Shown in pieces: positions 26,001 to 32,624 of a DNA stretch of 64,000 nt. The DNA comes from Bacteroidota bacterium (GTDB lineage Bacteria; Bacteroidota; Bacteroidia; Chitinophagales; Chitinophagaceae): NCBI GenBank assembly GCA_030706735.1, contig JAUZNZ010000023.1, positions 1-64,000 on the forward strand. The letters are read 5' to 3'. Below the pieces are notes generated by a model. That model made no database searches. It was not told the DNA's origin and saw only the letters and a program-made list of their open reading frames with translations. A program made the position numbers and the translations under genes. The first letter of the stretch is position 1, and every line of letters begins with the position of its first letter.

Positions 26001-26465
26001 GCTCGCGCCCGCCAATGGCTTGCCTTCGTCATCGAGCACAACAATAGTGATATCTGAAATGGGCGCCGCAGCAGGAGCCTCTGCTCCAGTGCTCACCCGC
26101 CTGCTGACCGCCACCGTATTTCCCTGTATCTCATAATTCAGGGGCTGACCGGCGAATAAGTTATCCAGCGCCTCTTTCAGCGGAATATCCTTCCACTCGC
26201 AAGTCACCGGCTTGCTGGTTTCCAATGCATCGGGGTTATAAAAAAAAAGATACCCCGTTTGTTCTTTAATTACGGAAAAGGCCTTTGTGAGTGGCACCCC
26301 CTTTGCACTGTAGGTAACCGTCTGCGCTATTCCGCGGGCTTGTACCTGCAGAAGACCGGCCAATAAAAGGATGGATGTCAGCTTCATAACCAGTAGCGTT
26401 TTGGTTAACATCTTCCGCCGGACAGAAGCCAATCGTCCCGACGGAAACTTTGCATTAAAATGCAT
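23073..26465 (-). CDS. SusC/RagA-family TonB-linked outer-membrane transporter with STN domain
   Basis: A 1130-aa TonB-dependent outer-membrane importer. Order: signal sequence (about residues 25-48), STN domain (about 52-125, TKAFSVIKEQTGYLFFYNP) which receives or sends a signal to the FecR partner, a carboxypeptidase-regulatory domain (about 138-210), the TonB-plug domain (LYVIDGVPY, ISVLKDADATSIYGSRAANG) and a 22-strand barrel ending in VRATF with a C-terminal Phe. The STN domain together with the upstream ECF sigma and FecR genes indicates trans-envelope induction by the imported substrate. A promoter-like sequence with an ECF-type -10 box lies 80 bp upstream. Confidence 0.93.
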   Translation of the reverse strand: MHFNAKFPSGRLASVRRKMLTKTLLVMKLTSILLLAGLLQVQARGIAQTVTYSAKGVPLTKAFSVIKEQTGYLFFYNPDALETSKPVTCEWKDIPLKEALDNLFAGQPLNYEIQGNTVAVSRRVSTGAEAPAAAPISDITIVVLDDEGKPLAGASVRIKESNRGMETDERGRAVFKGLTQGTTVIISFMGYAQQTIRTGDKPEVVVKLVKSTSPLDQVQVVAYGNTTERVSAGDVTTVPAEVIAKQPVGNALLALQGQVPGLFIKQATGFPGSGVSVQVIGLTSIAQNNDPLYVIDGVPYYFPIPPYFVTGVQNTPSLLSFVNPDDIESISVLKDADATSIYGSRAANGAILITTKKGKAGESRVTVNIQNGWGNDIKRIKLLNTKQYLQMRHQAYTNDGLNVPSIKATPSDVNYDINGFWDTTRNTDWQKVLLGGTAGYTDANASVSGGSVNTQFLLGATYHREGTIFPSNGLSDAKGALHFNLQHNSNNNKFIVAMTGNYEYDQNRLPGSDLTSTAMLTPPDAPAIYNPDGSLNWAPSPTGNSTWQNPLSIFFSPDIIKTNNLIGNLTVGYYFFKNLQVKADMGYTHMEDIDNEQYPFTADPPENRTSNNNRFSIFSRNDVSTWNVTPQLVYSARISGGKLDALAGMETMQTTMFGQRITANGFTSDLLLGDVSSAATVRSNTTAASTYKYSAGFGRLSYSWMDTYKVDLNVRRDGTSRFGPENRFHDFWSVAGTWFFSQAPAIKRLVPMMSFGKISISYGTTGNDKIGDYQFLSTYRSVTSNVSNAYQGITGLLPTGLSNPYLQWEETRKLNAKIDLGFIQDHIHVIADYFRYRSSNELMGYQLSTVTGFGSITENLPATVQNAGWEFTLNTINLKTRNFTWSTNCNLTIPENKLVAFPNLAASSYATSLVIGQPINIRMVYQYLGVDPATGAYAVANAHGDPTGTPNFTSDRTVMENLNPKCYGGLQNTLSWKGLQLDFSFYFVQQKIIDNFGIMGLYPGEFYASSNSDAIGNQPASVLGLTWQHPGDRSKLQRFSTNDLKYDNASSSSLMFTDGSYIRLQNVSVSYQLPQDWSKKAGMQNCRFYANGQNLLTITRFKGLDPASTSYNTYTLPPLRVITIGVRATF

Positions 26466-26544
26466 AATTTCGCATTGTTTGGGTTAATGAATAAGCAGTT
26501 ATACTATGCCTGTTTTTTGGGTTAACCTAAATAAGGACCGGGAC

Positions 26545-26568
26545 AGACGACCAATCTTGAGCCCGGTT
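26545..26568 (-). promoter_or_regulatory. Candidate ECF-sigma promoter of the SusC operon
   Basis: On the minus strand AACC (26565-26568) and CGTCT (26545-26549) are 15 bases apart, close to the -35 AAC and -10 CGTC boxes of many ECF sigma factors, and lie 80 bp before the SusC start. ACCGGG and CCCGGT form an inverted repeat around the spacer. The likely activator is the sigma factor at 27935-28525. Confidence 0.42.
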
Positions 26569-26603
26569 TTTTATTTTCGGCTTGCCACTTAGAAATTTTT
26601 TCC

Positions 26604-26632
26604 AGGAAGGTTGTCTAAAAGGAAGGTTGCCG
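26604..26632 (-). promoter_or_regulatory. Direct repeat and shared element downstream of FecR
   Basis: AGGAAGGTT occurs twice on the plus strand (26604-26612 and 26620-26628) with a 16-base period. The second unit with its flanks resembles 3467-3486 upstream of the ABC ATPase. Direct repeats at this spacing can bind dimeric regulators; function unknown. Confidence 0.35.
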
Positions 26633-26655
26633 GCCGTAGCCAATTATATTAGGAT

Positions 26656-27867
26656 TCAGTTTCCCGGCAGGATGATCAGTTTGTTTCCACCCTCGAGCCG
26701 GTAACGAACTTCTGTTTTTGCGAGAATTCTTAATAATTGCATCAGACTAAGGTTGCGCCCGATCTCACCGGAAAAACGCAGTGTGCTCTTATCGCTACCC
26801 CCTTCGTATACTACATCCACATTATACCACCGTGCCAGTTCCCGCAGCAAGTCCTGCAAATGGGCATTTTGGAACGAGAACCGCCCATTCACCCATGCCA
26901 CGGCAACGCTCGTATCGCATCGCGAAACCTGCATACCGCCCCCCGAAATAAACGCCGCTTGCTCGCCCGGCCGCAATACTATGTCATTTACCCGCACGGA
27001 ACCTTGAATGAGCGTCGTCACCGTCGCGGGCTCATCGCTATACCCATTTACATTGAAACGCGTCCCCAGGTCGGTAATCGTCTGCCCATTCACTTTTACG
27101 AGGAACGGCTTGGCTTCATGCTTAATTTCAAAATATACTTCGCCCGTCATCTCCACTACACGTTCCTGCCCCGAAAAAGCAGTGGGATAGGTCAAACTAC
27201 TCGCCGCGTTCAGCCACACTTTGGTACCGTCCGCCAACACCAGCTGGTATTCCCGCCCGCGCGGCGTACTCATGGTATTGTAGGTCACCGCCGCAGCCGA
27301 AACCGCGCCTGCCGCGTACGATACTTTATGGTCCTTCAGCGATATGGTAGTTGCCCCCTGTTTGGCAATCACACCATTCTGCAGGCTATCCAGCACATGC
27401 TTACTCCCGTCTGCCAGCGTCAATATGGCGCCATTGTGACCCGGCAATACATCGACTGCAGGAGCCGTTGGTTGCTCCACAACCGATCGGGGTACAGCTA
27501 CCGGCCCTTGTCGCAGCGACCACAACCAAGTCCCTCCCGCCACAACGAGTACTACGACCGCGACCCGCCAAATGTTCGAAAAATCCGTCCGAAGCCGTAC
27601 GACCCGTCCGGCGGAACCCTCGCCAATGGACAGTACCCGATTCGTTCCTCTGTCCAATGACAATATTTTTTCGAGCACCGGGCGCCACTTAGCTCGATCT
27701 ACCTCCTCCTCGTCAGACATCGACTTCAGCAATCCCTCCAACACCGCCTTGGTCATCACCCCATCTGCATCCCTTGCAATAAACTCCATCAGTTCTTGAA
27801 GTTCAGCTGGTTCCAGCGCATCGCGACGGTACGCATTCAGTAGATATGTTAATCGTTGCTCGTCCAT
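26656..27867 (-). CDS. FecR-family anti-sigma factor
   Basis: A 403-aa inner-membrane signal transducer. I use the ATG at 27865-27867 rather than a GTG two codons earlier. The first ~95 residues are cytoplasmic and should hold the sigma factor. A single membrane segment follows (about 100-120, IWRVAVVVLVVAGGTWLW). The FecR domain has the typical STPRGREYQLVLADGTKVWL and GEVYFEIKHEAKPF, and the C-terminal DUF4974/STN-contacting domain is near residues 320-400 (LQDLLRELARWYNVDVVYEG). It sits 67 bp after the sigma gene and 190 bp before SusC. Known pairs of this type keep the sigma factor inactive until the STN domain of a loaded SusC touches FecR. Confidence 0.93.
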   Translation of the reverse strand: MDEQRLTYLLNAYRRDALEPAELQELMEFIARDADGVMTKAVLEGLLKSMSDEEEVDRAKWRPVLEKILSLDRGTNRVLSIGEGSAGRVVRLRTDFSNIWRVAVVVLVVAGGTWLWSLRQGPVAVPRSVVEQPTAPAVDVLPGHNGAILTLADGSKHVLDSLQNGVIAKQGATTISLKDHKVSYAAGAVSAAAVTYNTMSTPRGREYQLVLADGTKVWLNAASSLTYPTAFSGQERVVEMTGEVYFEIKHEAKPFLVKVNGQTITDLGTRFNVNGYSDEPATVTTLIQGSVRVNDIVLRPGEQAAFISGGGMQVSRCDTSVAVAWVNGRFSFQNAHLQDLLRELARWYNVDVVYEGGSDKSTLRFSGEIGRNLSLMQLLRILAKTEVRYRLEGGNKLIILPGN

Positions 27868-27934
27868 ATTCACTCTATGAGACCATCATTTCGATAGTTA
27901 GAACCATCGGCTCGAAAAAATTTTCAAATGAAAT

Positions 27935-28525
27935 TCACAGCATCCAGGACAGGATCAAAGCAGGAAGAATGTAGCCGCTGTTCTCCAGCCGCTCGCGAAT
28001 AAATGCTAAGGCGTGACCAAGCGTATTCCGCACGGTATTCGGGGACAACCCTAAGCGGCCGGCAATCTGTTCGATCGATAACCCTTCCCGACGGCTAAGT
28101 TCATACACTTGCCTTCGACGATCGGGCATCGCAATAATCGCCTCGTTGACAATAGTCTGCAACTCCCTCATCGTCAACTCGGGCATTATTTCAGGAGTGG
28201 AATGATCGGATCGCCGGGCCACTTCAGCCATGACCCGCTCGCCAATCGCTTTTCTATGTAAATAATTAAATGCGACACCCGAGGCTATCTTATAGAGCCA
28301 CGCTCGCGGGCTCACGATCCCGGTCAGGCGGTCGCGATGCAGCCATACGCGGACGAATACATCCTGGATCAGTTCCTCTGTCGAAAGCTCCGACTTCGTG
28401 ATCTCGCGGATAAAAGGTACCAGTCTGGGGAGGTACCGGTAATAGAGATCGCCGAACGCTCCTTCGTCACCTCCGGCGATCCGGTTAAATAGTTCTTTGT
28501 CTTCATATAAGGGGTTGTCTGCCAT
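27935..28525 (-). CDS. ECF-family sigma factor paired with FecR
   Basis: A 196-aa FecI-like sigma factor. Region 2 is near residues 28-65 (LYYRYLPRLVPFI, TEELIQDVFVRVWLHRD) and region 4 near 135-180 with the HTH EQIAGRLGLSPNTVRNTL. A hydrophobic C-terminal tail (SGYILPALILSWML) is unusual for a sigma factor and could contact the membrane or its anti-sigma partner. It is followed by the FecR gene and SusC, the standard order of a cell-surface-signalling locus. A clear terminator (28612-28642) separates it from the exporter operon upstream, so it should have its own promoter. Confidence 0.92.
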   Translation of the reverse strand: MADNPLYEDKELFNRIAGGDEGAFGDLYYRYLPRLVPFIREITKSELSTEELIQDVFVRVWLHRDRLTGIVSPRAWLYKIASGVAFNYLHRKAIGERVMAEVARRSDHSTPEIMPELTMRELQTIVNEAIIAMPDRRRQVYELSRREGLSIEQIAGRLGLSPNTVRNTLGHALAFIRERLENSGYILPALILSWML

Positions 28526-28611
28526 GCCCCGTAAAAATATGAAGATTGGTGGAAACGGCGCACTCTCATTTAATAGTTAAACCAAGAGCTGCGAGACGAC
28601 GTCACCTGATC

Positions 28612-28642
28612 AATAAAAATGCCCGGAGGAAATTCTCCGGGC
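28612..28642 (-). terminator. Intrinsic terminator after the exporter/GH172 operon
   Basis: GCCCGGAG, a 6-base loop and CTCCGGGC (28621-28642) form a perfect 8-bp GC-rich stem; on the minus strand it is followed by ATTTTTATTG. It lies 128 bp after the DUF2961 stop and about 90 bp before the sigma-factor start. Confidence 0.75.
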
Positions 28643-28769
28643 GCCGACATGGATAGACGTATCCCTCGTCTTCCGGCAAACCAACCTGCTTATGGTAGCC
28701 GGCATATCGGCTAAATCGAGCATGTTCCTCCAAAATGCCCTCAGCTTTTGCGTTGAAATTCTTTTATTA

Positions 28770-30281
28770 TCAGTCAGTACCTGAGTAGTACAGGCTAACC
28801 GAGGTATACCTCGCAGGCACAGGCTCCCTCGCCGACTTCCCATGCTCGATTCCCTGCCAGATCGATCGCTCAAAAGGAATCTTATCACTAAGATAAAACC
28901 GGTATCCCCCGGTAAGCCGCCTCGTCTTGTTATAGTACATACACCCCGATATGGGAAAACTTCTTGCCGTATCCCATTTCCCATGCAGATCGTACCATCC
29001 CCCGTTAAAGTAATCTTCCGAGCCGGTCCCATGTATGCGGAAAATACCGTCGATCGCTGTCGAATCATCACCCTCAAAAAAGACCGGTAGTCCCGGGCGC
29101 TCCCCCTGTGCCCATAGCATCGTGCCCACATAATGGCCCTTGCCACTTGTGTCCAGGAAAACATGCCAGGGATCGTTTTCTGTCAGCGGATGGCTCACAT
29201 AGTGAACCCGGAACTTCCCCTCCAAATGCGGGTCTCTTCGTTCATTCGTATAGTACACCGTCGCGCTCAGCCGAATAGGCATCCCCGAACCCTTATAGAG
29301 CAGCCGTACCCGTATCTTCCGATCAAACGGCATCGGAAACCAACTGTAACAGGTATCGCCCCGTACGCCAGAAAGGACGGAGCGCATCGACGGTCTTCCA
29401 TCCGCGAAACCAAAAAAAGCAGCGACCGGTACTAACACTCCTGGTATACTTTCGTCATCCTGGCGAATTTCGACCCAAATATCCCTTACACTGTCTCCCA
29501 AAAGTTTCGCCCCGGTCAGTTCGATTCCCCGGATTCTGCCCGGCGCCCTCAGATTGACCAACAACTTCGATGCCCCTTGTGTTAACACAACCTCCGCGGC
29601 TTTTTTCTCACAAGACGGCGCGACTTCGTCATGAAAATCCCCTTCCTGTGTCCACGTCGTATGAACCATTTCGAAGGCCTTCTGTTCAACTTCATTCAAT
29701 TCAGGCCGGAGTGCCTGCACCACCGTACCGGTTGGAAACGTTTTATACTGCACCTGATAATATCGTAGCTTCTTTCCCCTATCTATAATACGGCAAAACC
29801 GTTGGAAAAGGATTGGGAAATAGCAATAATAGCCCCCGGCCCCCTGGCCGCACAGCGGTGAGAGAAAGGGTTTCACCTTCCCGCTGAACAAATCCATATA
29901 GCAAACCGACATGCAAGGCCGCGCCGAATCGTCAACGAAAATGTCCAATGTATCCGTCGTCGGCGTCGGCGTCCACATCCGGTTGATCACTCCCGCACCA
30001 TAAACCTCCGCCATGACCAGGCTGCTATCCGGATTCCGGCGCACGAAGGAATAACGTCCCGAACCGCCGTCGTCATTCCCACCCGTCGGGTCATATGAAG
30101 AGATTTGCCGTTCGGTACAGCCCGTAAGAAATACCGGCAGTTGCGCCGGGTCATACAGCGCTCTCAGCTCATGCGTAAGATCGATTATCTGACTATTCCG
30201 GCTCTCTAAAGGCCTTTCCTGGCATAATCCGGCTGCCGGCACCATAAGCGCCAGCAAGAGAATAACTTTAATATTATACAT
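28770..30281 (-). CDS. DUF2961 / GH172-type glycoside hydrolase, exported
   Basis: A 503-aa exported protein, using the ATG at 30279-30281 (a TTG two codons upstream is less likely). The signal peptide is MYNIKVILLLALMVPAAGLC. DUF2961 motifs are visible: GVINRMWTPTPT with GAGGYYCYFPI in the first half, and HGTGSEDYFNGGWY near residue 430, ending with ARYTSVSLYY. Characterised members (GH172) are oligomeric jelly-roll enzymes acting on furanosides such as difructose anhydride or D-arabinan. Which sugar is cut here is unknown. It is the last gene of the ATPase-permease-permease operon (28 bp after the permease), an unexpected partner for a transporter. Confidence 0.82.
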   Translation of the reverse strand: MYNIKVILLLALMVPAAGLCQERPLESRNSQIIDLTHELRALYDPAQLPVFLTGCTERQISSYDPTGGNDDGGSGRYSFVRRNPDSSLVMAEVYGAGVINRMWTPTPTTDTLDIFVDDSARPCMSVCYMDLFSGKVKPFLSPLCGQGAGGYYCYFPILFQRFCRIIDRGKKLRYYQVQYKTFPTGTVVQALRPELNEVEQKAFEMVHTTWTQEGDFHDEVAPSCEKKAAEVVLTQGASKLLVNLRAPGRIRGIELTGAKLLGDSVRDIWVEIRQDDESIPGVLVPVAAFFGFADGRPSMRSVLSGVRGDTCYSWFPMPFDRKIRVRLLYKGSGMPIRLSATVYYTNERRDPHLEGKFRVHYVSHPLTENDPWHVFLDTSGKGHYVGTMLWAQGERPGLPVFFEGDDSTAIDGIFRIHGTGSEDYFNGGWYDLHGKWDTARSFPISGCMYYNKTRRLTGGYRFYLSDKIPFERSIWQGIEHGKSAREPVPARYTSVSLYYSGTD

Positions 30282-30309
30282 CGTCAATCAAATCTAATCC
30301 AAACCTTCT

Positions 30310-32613
30310 TTACCGCCTTCTTCTGATCAACAACAACACCCCTCCCATGAAAAGCAATATCCCGGGAAGAATGAACAGCAGAACCGTTCTCATGCCCGCC
30401 ACCTCTCCAAGACTAATCGTCGTATGATTATCCGGCTCCGTCGCATGATAAATATCCAGTGGAAATTGCCCCTTCGAAAACCATTTGAAGATCTCCTTAT
30501 TCAATTCCCATAATTTCTTTGGGACGCCGCTAAACTCGCCATCACTTAACATATCTGCATCGCCCCATACCATGATACGCTGCTGCTTACCATGAATACT
30601 CCGCTCAAGCGTCAGCGCGATCGGAAAGGCTCCCTTTTGATCGCCATGGCTCGGGTCGTTGGCTATCTTTGCAGCCGTGGAATCGAAAGTGCCGATATGA
30701 TTCCAGGTATTAGCCGCATTGGTAATAATAAACGGCCTTATTTGAAATGGTCCCTTCGCGTCATATACAAGGCCAGCCGCTCCATGGGTCGTCAGTTGAG
30801 CGTCATCACCGATCAATTGTTTCAGCACCTTGGAATAACCAGCAGCCTCCGGCGCAAAATGTGTGATCAGAAAATCAGGAGTAAATTCCGGGTTATCGCT
30901 TTCCGCCAAAAGCCTGCCCTCCATGAACCGAACTCCCAGCGGATTGATCAATGGGTTCATCAGTTCCCGATGCGAAGGCTCACCTAAAATCCAGCAGTCG
31001 CCTCCACTATCAATATAGCGATGTATCTTACCCAACTCATTTGATTTCAACGGTAAGGTCGGGTCAGCGACAATCAATAATGAAATATCGTCCGGTATGT
31101 CCGCGCTATCGATATCGATTTGTCTGAAATCAAAGCCGTGATTGACAACTGACTGGCGTTCCACACTCTTATTCATCCTGCGGTTATAATCCCTCTCCTT
31201 GACTCCGTGCTCTTCAGCCACACGCTCGTTGTGGCCCGTAAGGAATGCAACACGCTGTGCCGGCACGGTCATCAGCTTAAAAGCATCCATCATCTCTTGT
31301 TCCCCCGGATCCACTTGCGGATCATCGAAAATCCCTACCAATGCGGTCTTATCACCTACCACAAACTGCCGCATGAACCGGTTGCCCCTTGACCTCAAAT
31401 CCAAAATTTTGTGGATAGAGTCAGGAGACAAAACGTCGCTCATATCGAATCCCTTACTATCTGCCGCAATTTCCGCCAGATCCTTCAGAGATACACCGGG
31501 ATGCTGTTTGAATAGCCATCCTGTCGCGGCGCAGGAATCGTAGTAGTAGGTGTAATCCACCATAAACCCATGTTGGAGGAACCGCTGATACTTTTCGTAG
31601 AACTTATAGTCGTCATTGCGGGCAGCCGGCATACCGAACCTGGCGTCATCGCCCAGTATGTTCACATAGGTATGTACGGTTATGGGGGGCATATCTTTAA
31701 GCAGGGCCTGACTCGTGGCTGTGATGGTCTGGGATCTTGTCCGGGTCGCATCGAAATACGCCATCAACGCAGGTCTTGCCGCAAGCCAGTTCAAACCGAT
31801 AGCCAAGAAAACCAAGCTCGTATAGAGAGCAGCCCGAAAAGAAAAAGGACGTTGATGACGCTGATAGTAAAGCCGCATATAGGTAAATCCCGTAAAAAGG
31901 GCGCTCATCGTCAAAAAATAGGCTATCTGCTTGGTCGAAATCAACCCTCTCATCATCTGATCGGTACGCCCTCTAATGGCCAAAAAGGAGGAAACTTCCC
32001 GAAACCAGGACATGTTCTGACCGATTTGCCCGATGAAATTCAATAAGGCGAGCGCTGCAAACGTATATAACGCCGCCACCGGCTGGTAACTGCTTAGAGA
32101 CGACATGAAAAGGCCAATGCTGGAATAGACAACGCACATCAGGAAAATCCCCAATATCCCGGACAATAAAAGACCGGTATTGGCATCGGGGAGATAGGAA
32201 GCCGAAACCAATACAAAGATCAATAGAAAGGAGATCAGCAACAAACAATAGCTAAGAATGGCGAGAAACTTTCCGGTGATAATCTCCACAATGCTGACGG
32301 GTGAAGAATATAATAACTTGATCGAGCCGCTGCTCGTCTCACGCCCGATCAACCCCATCGTCAATAACGGAATATAAAGATAAAGCCGGTTCTGCACTTG
32401 CGACAGCACTCCTTCACCCCTTGACCCTAGAAAAAGATATTGCGTCAGACCAGGTGACTTGCTGCCTAATGACGAGAACATTTGACATCGGGCAAGCTGA
32501 TCGGCAAGATCAAGTCCAGCTTGTATAATAAAAATAATGAGGACCAGCCACCCGATCGGCGAATAAAAAAGAGACCTAATTTCCGTACGGGCAATTCTTA
32601 TGATTGATTTCAT
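30310..32613 (-). CDS. GldF-GldG fusion ABC permease, second of a tandem pair
   Basis: A 767-aa membrane protein of the same build as 133-2445. The N-terminal ABC-2 permease part has YSPIGWLVLIIFIIQAGLDL as first membrane segment and ETSSGSIKLLYSSP. The GldG-like extracytoplasmic domain (DSGGDCWILGEPSH, VWGDADMLS) follows from about residue 265, and the C-terminal helix ends LLIRRRR. It follows its sister permease by 11 bp. Two fused permeases after one ATPase suggest a heterodimeric membrane domain, one copy each of two similar chains, with the ATPase used twice; this is inference from gene order. Confidence 0.85.
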   Translation of the reverse strand: MKSIIRIARTEIRSLFYSPIGWLVLIIFIIQAGLDLADQLARCQMFSSLGSKSPGLTQYLFLGSRGEGVLSQVQNRLYLYIPLLTMGLIGRETSSGSIKLLYSSPVSIVEIITGKFLAILSYCLLLISFLLIFVLVSASYLPDANTGLLLSGILGIFLMCVVYSSIGLFMSSLSSYQPVAALYTFAALALLNFIGQIGQNMSWFREVSSFLAIRGRTDQMMRGLISTKQIAYFLTMSALFTGFTYMRLYYQRHQRPFSFRAALYTSLVFLAIGLNWLAARPALMAYFDATRTRSQTITATSQALLKDMPPITVHTYVNILGDDARFGMPAARNDDYKFYEKYQRFLQHGFMVDYTYYYDSCAATGWLFKQHPGVSLKDLAEIAADSKGFDMSDVLSPDSIHKILDLRSRGNRFMRQFVVGDKTALVGIFDDPQVDPGEQEMMDAFKLMTVPAQRVAFLTGHNERVAEEHGVKERDYNRRMNKSVERQSVVNHGFDFRQIDIDSADIPDDISLLIVADPTLPLKSNELGKIHRYIDSGGDCWILGEPSHRELMNPLINPLGVRFMEGRLLAESDNPEFTPDFLITHFAPEAAGYSKVLKQLIGDDAQLTTHGAAGLVYDAKGPFQIRPFIITNAANTWNHIGTFDSTAAKIANDPSHGDQKGAFPIALTLERSIHGKQQRIMVWGDADMLSDGEFSGVPKKLWELNKEIFKWFSKGQFPLDIYHATEPDNHTTISLGEVAGMRTVLLFILPGILLFMGGVLLLIRRRR

Positions 32614-32624
32614 ACGTCCAGTTT

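Noticed and set aside
26535-26575. Hairpin with T-run on the plus strand upstream of SusC
   Set aside because: ACCGGG/GCCCGGT followed by TTTTTT looks like a terminator, but no plus-strand gene ends there; the arms more likely belong to the minus-strand promoter region.
26737-27660. 307-codon open frame on the plus strand opposite the FecR gene
   Set aside because: Fully antisense to a well-supported FecR-family gene, with no recognisable domain; long opposite frames are expected at this base composition.
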